64,000 bases of DNA from Paludibacter sp. GTDB taxonomy: Bacteria; Bacteroidota; Bacteroidia; Bacteroidales; Paludibacteraceae. Position 1 is the first letter of the stretch; each line of letters opens with the position of its first letter. The notes under the pieces are model-generated. The model had not been told where the DNA came from, made no database searches, and saw nothing but the letters and a program-made list of their open reading frames with translations. Where the stretch lies: assembly GCA_028710415.1 (NCBI GenBank), contig JAQTUE010000021.1, positions 49,555-113,554 on the forward strand. Reading direction: 5' to 3'. The position numbers and the translations under genes are program-made. Shown in pieces: positions 57,006 to 64,000 of this stretch.

Positions 57006-60000
57006 TTAGGGTAATTGAGTTAGTGGATCCCATTTATGAATCGGGTTCGGTAATCCTTCCAGGCCACCCCTCACATAGAAAAGTACAATGAATTTAAAAG
57101 GGGCCAGTGTAAGTATCCCCGAGACAGGATTACCATCAAGATCTATAAATTCAGTAGCCTTCAGGTTATATGAAAATGGCTTATTCGACCAATTGGCAAA
57201 CGTCCAGGTAAATTTATCCAGTGGAACGCCGGTTGTTTGAGGAAATGTCCAGTTGTTTTTATTGTAGGTACTGTGATCATCAAATGTTGAATTCGCTCTT
57301 ACCCAGGCCAGATCTCTTTCAACCCACTGCCAATTCGGTGACCCGGAATTTGTCAACCATACTTTCCCGGTTGGATTGAATGGATTGAAATAATGGTTAT
57401 AATCCATGACATTGTGATATCCTGGCAGGGATCCTGAAAAGTCACTGCGATAAACCCGGGCACCATCAGAACCAGGACCGGCAACAAAGTAATTATTTCT
57501 GCTTATTGAGCTATCAGCATACCAGCCAGCGGCATTATCGGGATTCATTGAGAAACTCCAATCCTTATTTGTTACATACCTCACTGAATTTACTAGCACA
57601 TTGTTTTCCCAGACAATTTTTCGTGTCTGGATGTTCTGATATAGCCCTTCAGGATAGCCATCAACAATATTTGAATCAATCTGCCAACCCCTGTTTACTG
57701 CATTACCGGTGATTGATGCAGGCGGGTTAGGCCAGCCTGAATCAGCATAAATAGGCCTACTTTCAACATTCCCATCCCGATGAAAAGCTGTATTGTTGTA
57801 TACATTAAATATGAAATTTGATCTAATAATCTTTTTATTATTGAAAGGATTCCAGTATACATAATTGGCCGCCCCGTCAGAGACTATCATCATAGTATTA
57901 TTCTCAAAATTCCTATAATTATAAACTTCAGACTTTTGAGTTGTGCCATTGAGAATATTGATTCCGCAATAACCGGTAGAATCAATATCATTATACTCAA
58001 CCCGGACCGGACCTTTGTACCCGGTAACTACAATGCCATTAAGGTGCAATCCGTCATGACCGCCGCCAAATGCTCCTTCGACCCCTGCGCCCTTTATTTT
58101 ATTATAAGAATAGGTTTCCCCGTTATTTCTTATACCTACAAAACCATTGTCATTTGGGAAATCCAATTTATTATTTATGCAAACTGTTTCGGTGCTTTCA
58201 ACATTAAGAACGCTTGCTACCGGCGAGCGATGAAAGATACATCTGTCTATTGTAGTATAACTTGACCGGTCAATCTTAATCTGCTCTTTATTGGCTCCAA
58301 AAAATTCAATTCCTTTAACCGTAATTTTTGTGCTTTTGGTAATACCCAGTACAGAATCCTGTAATGAAGCAAATACACGCTGATTATTGAAATTACCCGG
58401 AAAATAAACTTCCAGCCCATTGGGTAGTTGCGTCCATTCACCTTTATTATTGGAGGCATTATGGTGGTTTGCCAGATAGCATTTCATTCCTGCCGGGGTC
58501 AATTGCTGATCGCCTAACGATGAGACCTGAAATGTTCCATCAACTCCGTATTTTAATACCGGGAATTTTCCTTTGATCCAGGTCGGATTCTCACTTATCA
58601 ACATGGCCCCATCCCAATATCCGTCAATAGGAATCCCCTGGTTATCTCTGAGTGTATTTGTGCCATTGCCGGATTCAATGGAAAAGTATGATTTCGTATC
58701 AGGATACTGGCTTACAGCATACCAAATGTCATTGATAAACAGACTACCCATAAAGGTATGGGTATAAAAGTAGATAGGTTGATATATCCTGTTCGGGCTC
58801 TTGGGTAATCCCTGCAGACCTTTCTTTGTCCAAAAATCATCTGATTGTGTCCATCCACCGGATATGTCAGTTAATCCTTTCCATTTAGCATAACCATTGC
58901 CATATTTATGCCAAGTGGTTACAGTCATTGGATGAGTTACGCCCTCAATGTTAAATGCCCCATAATGAACAGTATCAGAAAGAACTATGAAATCAAATGT
59001 ATTATCAAATAAAGCCTGAGCCCGGGATAATGGAACTGACGTTGCCTTAGTTAACCCATTGCCGGTAGGTGATCCGTAGGGATCAATATACATGACTTTC
59101 CCGGGAAAATTATCTACAACTTGCTGTTCGGAATAGTATCTTATTTTCCAACCTCCATTAAAATCAGACCCAGGATAATAGTCAATCTGAACTTCCCGGG
59201 CTTCGGTATTGTATATTGTTCCCACAACCGGCTCACCATCACCCTCGCCAGATTCCTGAAAATACTTATATAATGTCCTAACACCGTTTGACACCTTATA
59301 AATCTTCATGTATGATTCTCTTGATCCTGTCTCATTGTAGCCATTGTCATACCTTAAAAATACTAATTTGACAGTTCCCGAAGTCGGACGTATTGTTGTG
59401 GTATATACTCTATTTTTTGTGCGAGCATCCCCCTTATCTCCGTCCGGCTGAAAATAGGATCCGCTAAGGTGACTCCAAACTGTATCTGAAACATGGCTAA
59501 ACATTTGATTCCTCAATATTGAGTCTGTCTGATAAATCGGGTTATCCGGATAAGCAGGTTTTACAATTCTCATTCCGATTTTCGGGTTTGCTGGCCAATT
59601 ATATTTGGATTTTTTAGAATAATTCCATGCCATTCTGTTATCTAACCTAATTTCATTGTTCCTTGTAGATTGATAAATTGTCGAATTGCAAGGCCCTCCA
59701 AATTCATATTTAGAGATCAAAGCGTCAATATTATTTCGCTGATCATTATTATACTGGGCTGCTGATCTCCACATGACAGTATCAATATAAGTATTCAATG
59801 TATCGTTAATAAATATAGCATAGACCCCATCTTTGCGCCCAGGGGTATTTAATTTCAGATACTTGACCACATTGATAAAATAATTACGTGGCGCAACTAA
59901 CCCTGGCGCAACAAATTGAAAAAATCCACCCATAGCTCCATAATAATATCCCCTAAATGCGTTTGGATTTCCTGATCCCCAATTTCCATGAGCCCTAAAT

Positions 60001-60755
60001 CCATTACCATTTGCTGACGTATCAATTATTCCTTGTTGAACATGACCGCCCCCGGATACACCATTTAATATTTTACCGGAATACCCGCCACCCGCGCCAT
60101 AACCTGTCCAGTTATGATCACACCACAAATCCTCACCTACCCATATTTCATCTCCTAATGAATGTGAGAGAAACAGTATAAAATCAAATCCGCTTTGACA
60201 TGATAAGGCACCTTGTCTGAATATACTTCGGAAAACCTTACCATGCTCACCCCCCATATCGTAAATAGACTGATCATCTTGAAAATATGCGGAAGTTTCC
60301 TGGATATGCCAATATTTACTGAGTGTATCTGCTGATACTGATTTCAGGGTGTTATAATTCTCATAATGATAAATGGTTGCTCCCTCTGTTCCGTCAGTAC
60401 TATCCACAGGTGGTTCAGTAGGAATTGTATCAACAGGCGGTACGCCGACACAAGTAGTATCTATAATCGTTACCCTGGTGGTATCTGTTATAGTTACTTT
60501 GGTGGTATCTATTACAGTTACTTTAGTGGTATCCATTACAGTTACTTTCGTAGTATCAACTAAATGGATAGTATCAGTTACAGTTTTATAATCTGTCACT
60601 GTCACTGAATCCACAATAGTTCGATGAGTAACGACCTCTACTGTATCATAAATTGTCCCGGTCCCGCAAATGCTCTTTTTAATAGCGCCACATGACGAGA
60701 GCATGCCCGAACCTATTATCAGTAAAGCAATTATTAAATTTTTTAATGCTTTCAT
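57006..60755 (-). CDS. Large lipoprotein with parallel beta-helix
   Basis: The 1249-aa product has a lipoprotein signal: a basic start, a hydrophobic core and the lipobox LSSC with Cys22. Residues ~60-105 are tandem eight-residue DTTKVTV(I/M) units. Residues ~130-560 hold a Trp/Gly-rich part that resembles a polysaccharide-lyase-like beta sandwich. Residues ~560-1130 hold repeated turns of a right-handed parallel beta-helix (start MYIDPYGSPTGNGLTKATSV). It would be attached to the host membrane or surface. A glycan-degrading or receptor-masking role is inference. Confidence 0.7.
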   Translation of the reverse strand: MKALKNLIIALLIIGSGMLSSCGAIKKSICGTGTIYDTVEVVTHRTIVDSVTVTDYKTVTDTIHLVDTTKVTVMDTTKVTVIDTTKVTITDTTRVTIIDTTCVGVPPVDTIPTEPPVDSTDGTEGATIYHYENYNTLKSVSADTLSKYWHIQETSAYFQDDQSIYDMGGEHGKVFRSIFRQGALSCQSGFDFILFLSHSLGDEIWVGEDLWCDHNWTGYGAGGGYSGKILNGVSGGGHVQQGIIDTSANGNGFRAHGNWGSGNPNAFRGYYYGAMGGFFQFVAPGLVAPRNYFINVVKYLKLNTPGRKDGVYAIFINDTLNTYIDTVMWRSAAQYNNDQRNNIDALISKYEFGGPCNSTIYQSTRNNEIRLDNRMAWNYSKKSKYNWPANPKIGMRIVKPAYPDNPIYQTDSILRNQMFSHVSDTVWSHLSGSYFQPDGDKGDARTKNRVYTTTIRPTSGTVKLVFLRYDNGYNETGSRESYMKIYKVSNGVRTLYKYFQESGEGDGEPVVGTIYNTEAREVQIDYYPGSDFNGGWKIRYYSEQQVVDNFPGKVMYIDPYGSPTGNGLTKATSVPLSRAQALFDNTFDFIVLSDTVHYGAFNIEGVTHPMTVTTWHKYGNGYAKWKGLTDISGGWTQSDDFWTKKGLQGLPKSPNRIYQPIYFYTHTFMGSLFINDIWYAVSQYPDTKSYFSIESGNGTNTLRDNQGIPIDGYWDGAMLISENPTWIKGKFPVLKYGVDGTFQVSSLGDQQLTPAGMKCYLANHHNASNNKGEWTQLPNGLEVYFPGNFNNQRVFASLQDSVLGITKSTKITVKGIEFFGANKEQIKIDRSSYTTIDRCIFHRSPVASVLNVESTETVCINNKLDFPNDNGFVGIRNNGETYSYNKIKGAGVEGAFGGGHDGLHLNGIVVTGYKGPVRVEYNDIDSTGYCGINILNGTTQKSEVYNYRNFENNTMMIVSDGAANYVYWNPFNNKKIIRSNFIFNVYNNTAFHRDGNVESRPIYADSGWPNPPASITGNAVNRGWQIDSNIVDGYPEGLYQNIQTRKIVWENNVLVNSVRYVTNKDWSFSMNPDNAAGWYADSSISRNNYFVAGPGSDGARVYRSDFSGSLPGYHNVMDYNHYFNPFNPTGKVWLTNSGSPNWQWVERDLAWVRANSTFDDHSTYNKNNWTFPQTTGVPLDKFTWTFANWSNKPFSYNLKATEFIDLDGNPVSGILTLAPFKFIVLFYVRGGLEGLPNPIHKWDPLTQLP
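60446..60561 (-). repeat. 24-bp tandem repeats encoding DTTKVTV units
   Basis: About five 24-bp units encode DTTKVTVM, DTTKVTVI, DTTKVTIT, DTTRVTII and a last DTTCVGV. They form a Thr/Val stalk just after the lipid anchor of the 57006-60755 product. Confidence 0.85.
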
Positions 60756-60777
60756 ATTTAAATGGTTTAAATTATAA

Positions 60778-61428
60778 TCAAAGATATTGAATTTGTTTGA
60801 CTTGATTTTTTGTCAGTACTTTCCATCTTTGTGTGCCGGTCCAGGCAAATGGAGCTATACGAGTCACTTCCTTAAAAACAAAACAGAAAAGATTTGGATT
60901 ATATTCTACATAACAATCGTTTTCATCATGCGGATACATCGGCCTGCAATCAACCAGGCGTCCGGTTGCAAAGGCATAACCACATAATCTAGATCTCGTA
61001 TAATCCCCGCCGTAATCGAAATCATGGTTTATCCGATTTGTTTGTTTTTCGCCTGATATTCGCCGTACCTCTTTTGGTGGAAAATGTTTTTTAGTGGCAC
61101 AAATTAGAACCAGGCCTCGATAGTTTGTTGACCAAAATCGGGTCTCAATTTTACCCTGCAACATGAGTGAGGCGTATGGTTCTCTCCAGGATAACGCCCA
61201 GACCGGCTCATTTGCCGTGATGATACCTTCCCTCACGTATACTTTAAATCCTGAATCATAGGCAGTCATTCCGGCAAAGATTCTACCGTCATTGTATTCA
61301 ATCATTTCCCCATTAGCATTTACCATTGCTGTTTTTTGCCAATCCGTAAAGGTTATACCGAATAGTTCTTTGAATCTAATGTCAAACTGTTCATCAGGTT
61401 CGGTCTGTGTTAAAACTAATTTGCTCAT
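60778..61428 (-). CDS. ASCH-domain protein
   Basis: From ATG 61428 (an in-frame start at 61449 adds seven residues) the ~216-aa product has WREPYASLMLQGKIETRFWS and TNYRGLVLICATKKHFPPKE, the ASCH/PUA-like signature. ASCH domains bind RNA or act as RNA-modifying or ribonuclease-like modules in phages. The N-terminal ~70 residues are distinct. It is upstream of the large lipoprotein gene. Confidence 0.8.
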   Translation of the reverse strand: MSKLVLTQTEPDEQFDIRFKELFGITFTDWQKTAMVNANGEMIEYNDGRIFAGMTAYDSGFKVYVREGIITANEPVWALSWREPYASLMLQGKIETRFWSTNYRGLVLICATKKHFPPKEVRRISGEKQTNRINHDFDYGGDYTRSRLCGYAFATGRLVDCRPMYPHDENDCYVEYNPNLFCFVFKEVTRIAPFAWTGTQRWKVLTKNQVKQIQYL

Positions 61429-61476
61429 ATGATTTGTGGTTTTAATCAATCATTCCTGTGGGTTCATGGTTATAGT

Positions 61477-61941
61477 TTATTTGGTTTTGTCATTTGGTGA
61501 AATATTAGCCTTAAACCAATCCTGAAACCATTTACAAATATTTAAAGGTGGAATGAGTTTTAACACAATCCATCCTCCTTCATCCATTTCAGTAAACTTA
61601 TTTGCAAACTCAGTATTAAATGCACCCCAATCCACTTTCACGGGTTTTGATCGGAACTGCTGGGCGTATTCTTCCATCGCCTCTCTTGTCTGGTTTAATG
61701 TCACAAAATTACCCTCCAAATAACGAATAGTTTTATGAGTTATCCCAATCAATACTTCATCTGCACTCCTTACTGATTGTTCTATGTGGGTAGATGGAAT
61801 GGGTAAAGCTCTTAACTTTCGCCATTCTATTCGAAGTTTTTCAATTTCCTGTTTATCATGTTCGTGATATAAAGCATGTATTAAGTTTCCAGCTGCTTCA
61901 GCTTGATTTTTCCAAAATTCAACTTCCTGTGTTGGGGTCAT
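61477..61941 (-). CDS. Hypothetical 154-aa protein
   Basis: Helical, with EVEFWKNQAEAAGNLIHALY near the start and a Trp-rich end (WIVLKLIPPLNICKWFQDWF). The end may contact membrane. It overlaps the TIM-barrel gene by four bases (ATGA). Confidence 0.55.
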   Translation of the reverse strand: MTPTQEVEFWKNQAEAAGNLIHALYHEHDKQEIEKLRIEWRKLRALPIPSTHIEQSVRSADEVLIGITHKTIRYLEGNFVTLNQTREAMEEYAQQFRSKPVKVDWGAFNTEFANKFTEMDEGGWIVLKLIPPLNICKWFQDWFKANISPNDKTK

Positions 61942-62654
61942 AGCGTATTGTTATTTATGTAAATACTTGATATTTCCAAACACTGTTCTACTTTAACAAG
62001 GTCAAATTTCATATCATTATCTGATCTGACGTGTGTTTCCATATCAATCCATGTTTCCCGATCACCAGTAATTCCCTGAATCAATTGAATTTGTTTTTCA
62101 ATATTTTCGGGGGATATACCACCGGCGTAACCGCATTTGATATCGTTAAGCGGCTCGGGCCAATTCTCGGGTAATATACCCGCACCGCCTGAAGCGTCAA
62201 ATAGGGCTGAACATTTAATGCCGGATTCATGTGCAAAATGAACAGCGAAATTATTCACATCATCATATTGAAAAATGAATTCTTTCTCCGGGAACAGTTT
62301 AAGAACATCAATCATTGACTTATGAACCGTATGCCGGATCGCATGGAAGTTGATCTGAATTCTGTCAAAAATATTCCAAATTGTATCAAGATCAGCAATG
62401 CCGTTTGTATTACCGGCAACCAGTTCACGAACAAACTTTCCGCATAAATGACAGGATAACTTAACTTCAGGAAATGACCTTTTCATTTTGACAAGACCGG
62501 AAACCCATCCGGTGGAAGGATACCTGTTAGTTCCAAAGCGCCGTTGAGAAACCAAAATACCCCATTCAACAAAGGGATATTTATCATTGAGGGGTAATAG
62601 TGCGGATGGTGATATGCTATCATCAGCTCCGGTAATTGTTACTTTTGTTATCAT
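61938..62654 (-). CDS. TIM-barrel protein resembling phosphoribosylanthranilate isomerase
   Basis: The 238-aa product has the TrpF-like end pattern: LFDASGGAGILPENWPEPLN, CGYAGGISPENIEKQI, then WIDMETHVRSDND and FDLVKVEQCLEI. TrpF has a matching LDS..GGTG, LAGG(L)xPENV and D-SS-G-E set. The catalytic acid may differ, and no trp genes are close. I treat it as a TrpF-fold phage protein of unknown substrate. Confidence 0.65.
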   Translation of the reverse strand: MITKVTITGADDSISPSALLPLNDKYPFVEWGILVSQRRFGTNRYPSTGWVSGLVKMKRSFPEVKLSCHLCGKFVRELVAGNTNGIADLDTIWNIFDRIQINFHAIRHTVHKSMIDVLKLFPEKEFIFQYDDVNNFAVHFAHESGIKCSALFDASGGAGILPENWPEPLNDIKCGYAGGISPENIEKQIQLIQGITGDRETWIDMETHVRSDNDMKFDLVKVEQCLEISSIYINNNTL

Positions 62655-62727
62655 CTTTTCACTATTTAGGTTGTTTCTGTTCTTCAGTTTGTGGGTTCAT
62701 GGTTGTGGGGAATTAATCATTTACAAT

Positions 62728-62931
62728 TTACCAACTTTGAAACCTGCCAATGACTGTGCCATCTTTTCTGTGAATATAGATCGTTTTGATTCCTTCCAGG
62801 CCAATTGTATGCCACAATGCCTCGCAGGGACGGTCAAATATTTTAGAAGCTCTCTTTGCATCATCTTTCCTTATAGCCCAGCGCTTCCCTCTGGAAATGA
62901 TATGATATACAGTTGTTTGATTTTTAGCCAT
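62728..62931 (-). CDS. DUF2188 protein
   Basis: From ATG 62931 (a longer frame from 62988 is likely spurious) the ~67-aa product has YHIISRGKRWAIRKDDAKRA and a SKIFDRPCEALWHTIG helix, then IYIHRKDGTVIGRFQS. It fits DUF2188 closely. Function unknown. Confidence 0.75.
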   Translation of the reverse strand: MAKNQTTVYHIISRGKRWAIRKDDAKRASKIFDRPCEALWHTIGLEGIKTIYIHRKDGTVIGRFQSW

Positions 62932-63019
62932 AATTTTCAATTTAAAAAAAGCGATTAGATCTCTTTTTGATGAAACTATTGTTGACATTGCCTTTAATTA
63001 TCTAGTTGCATATCCGATG

Positions 63020-63090
63020 CTGACCTATCAGGATTCGAACCTAAACTAACAGAACCAAAATCTGCTGTGCTACCATTACACAATAGGTCA
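63020..63090 (-). tRNA. tRNA-Gln (anticodon TTG)
   Basis: The minus strand folds into a standard cloverleaf. The acceptor stem is TGACCTA/TAGGTCA, the D stem GTGT/GCAC, the anticodon stem GCAGA/TCTGT with loop TTTTGGT (anticodon TTG), and the T stem TTAGG/CCTGA with loop TTCGAAT. Discriminator is G, as expected for Gln, and CCA is not encoded. It reads CAA (and CAG) codons. Confidence 0.93.
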
Positions 63091-63099
63091 ATTTGTAAA

Positions 63100-63123
63100 G
63101 GAGTGTAATTGACTTTACACTCC
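63100..63123 (-). terminator. Hairpin between the 63132 gene and tRNA-Gln
   Basis: GGAGTGTAA (63100-63108) and TTACACTCC (63115-63123) form a perfect nine-pair stem. The minus-strand run after it is only weakly T-rich, so it could be a terminator or an RNA-processing hairpin before the tRNA. Confidence 0.65.
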
Positions 63124-63131
63124 CTTAATAA

Positions 63132-63503
63132 TTATTTCAACTGTTTTTCAAGTTCTTCAATTGACATTCCTTTCAAGGAATCATCTTTCTTTTCGGATAT
63201 CAAGGTCAATATCTTTTGATTATGAGCCTTAATTTCGGCAGCAGTTCTAAGTTCTTCTGCCTCTTTCTTTTTGGAAAGATACACATCCTTTAAGATGTCG
63301 AACCGAAGTTGATTCTCCACATCAACCACTTTTGTATCTTCCAGAAATGATAATTCATCATCATCATTCTTTTTCAATACCTTTTTAACGGCTTTAATAG
63401 CATTCGATAACTGAGTCTGGGATAAATCCCAAAGTTGTTCAGTTGATACCATCCCTATGATAGTCGGGAATCTTAATTTCAATTGTGCGGCTTGTTTGTA
63501 CAT
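63132..63503 (-). CDS. Hypothetical 123-aa helical protein
   Basis: The product is helical and charged, with EQLWDLSQTQLSNAIKAVKK and a coiled-coil-like end. It precedes the tRNA-Gln. No family recognised. Confidence 0.55.
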   Translation of the reverse strand: MYKQAAQLKLRFPTIIGMVSTEQLWDLSQTQLSNAIKAVKKVLKKNDDDELSFLEDTKVVDVENQLRFDILKDVYLSKKKEAEELRTAAEIKAHNQKILTLISEKKDDSLKGMSIEELEKQLK

Positions 63504-63521
63504 GATTTCAAGTTTTAAAAA

Positions 63522-64000
63522 TTAGAATTTTATTTTAATTACTCTCTTGAATGATCCTTGTAATCGAACAATAAGTTCATCCCGGACAGTTGCGTTAAAT
63601 CCCAATCCAGATAGTTGTTTTTCTGTTGGATTTATCATATTGGCAACTCCAAGCACCTCCATTACTTTCCTATGTTGTAATAAATCAGGAATAAGGTTTT
63701 CATTATGAAAACTACGGATACTTACCGGGCATTTACAACCATTAAGCATGAAAAAGTAATGCTTATTTCCGATATTATTTTCATCCCAATGGTTCGGAGA
63801 TAAACAAATAAGATTTACTTTATGGAATTGCTGTGTAGGCAACCCATAAATATCTTTCGAGGATTGTGATTCCGGCAAATGGTGTTGAATATCTATCTTA
63901 CCGTTATTCACAATTACTGTGGCAATGCGAACATCCTGTTTATACCCGGGAACTGTCGCATACTGATAATTATAGATATTCCCATCAAATTCAATTTCGG
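63522..64000 (-). CDS. Partial phage protein, 5' end outside window
   Basis: The gene reads leftward, ends at 63522 and is open through the right edge, so its start lies outside. The visible ~159 residues include FDGNIYNYQYATVPGYKQDV, then NNGKIDIQHHLPESQS and, near the end, RDELIVRLQGSFKRVIKI. The codons before 63911 continue the frame, so a GTG start there is unlikely to be the true start. No family recognised. Confidence 0.65.
   Translation of the reverse strand, partial: EIEFDGNIYNYQYATVPGYKQDVRIATVIVNNGKIDIQHHLPESQSSKDIYGLPTQQFHKVNLICLSPNHWDENNIGNKHYFFMLNGCKCPVSIRSFHNENLIPDLLQHRKVMEVLGVANMINPTEKQLSGLGFNATVRDELIVRLQGSFKRVIKIKF

Noticed and set aside
60366..60591. Rightward frames rich in Val, Ser and Thr
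   Set aside because: Antisense shadows of the repetitive stalk of the lipoprotein; no start context.
57006..60755. Ordinary tail fibre or spike
   Set aside because: The N-terminal lipobox signal argues for export and lipid anchoring, not plain virion assembly, though a virion role is not excluded.
63522..63911. Complete gene starting at a GTG at 63911
   Set aside because: The frame stays open with sensible codons to the right edge, so the gene is more likely cut by the window end.

Overview
The window looks like part of a large, AT-rich mobile genome of a Bacteroidota host, most likely a bacteriophage. Genes are short and tightly packed, often with 1-4 base stop/start overlaps. The best promoters fit the Bacteroidota pattern TTTG-N16/17-TANNTTTG (1522-1550 and 30240-30267). 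Recognisable families are typical of phages: a lytic transglycosylase, a holin-like membrane protein, a RecE-like nuclease, a C39-like peptidase, an S24-like protein, DUF551 and DUF2188 proteins, a tRNA-Gln, and several DNA methyltransferases. No terminase, portal, tail gene, DNA polymerase, integrase or rRNA is visible, so the element's type rests on accessory genes.

Layout. 1-1.4 kb: leftward genes for membrane proteins and a beta-rich protein. 1.6-2.7 kb: one rightward gene, possibly recombination related. 2.8-12.4 kb: a leftward glycan cluster with a sugar-nucleotide epimerase, several glycosyltransferases, SAM methyltransferases and two paralogues of the beta-rich protein. 12.4-13.1 kb: a possible DNA-binding protein and a PD-(D/E)XK nuclease. 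13.2-28 kb: a 'polyvalent protein' module with a 1839-aa SNF2-type helicase, a ~1737-aa mosaic protein carrying a sliding-clamp-like domain and an HExxH peptidase-like motif, an HNH endonuclease and an Eco57I-like adenine methyltransferase. 28-30.1 kb: small proteins. 30.3-32.8 kb: a rightward three-gene operon (DnaA-domain-IV-like HTH protein, acidic protein, P-loop ATPase). 32.8-64 kb: a long leftward series mixing lysis, recombination, DNA modification, RNA repair and metabolism.

The most interesting loci are these. A DUF3326 gene overlaps an S-adenosylmethionine-decarboxylase-like gene by four bases (34.7-36.1 kb). An SNF2 helicase holds an intein whose reading frame breaks exactly at an A_AAA_AAA slippery heptamer (38.7-41.4 kb). 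A DnaN-like domain sits inside the giant mosaic protein, which also has EGG-x-I linker motifs shared with the neighbouring helicase. A C5 cytosine methyltransferase carries six tandem ~35-residue repeats. A 1249-aa beta-helix protein has a bacterial lipoprotein signal. An ADP-ribosyltransferase-like gene lies near RtcB RNA ligase.

How the genes may work together (inference): methyltransferases and a PAPS-reductase-like enzyme could alter phage or host DNA. RtcB and tRNA-Gln could offset tRNA damage. The glycan cluster may decorate virion or host-surface proteins, for which the three paralogous beta-rich proteins are candidates. An ECF-like sigma factor, the HTH proteins and the ADP-ribosyltransferase-like protein are candidates for controlling transcription.
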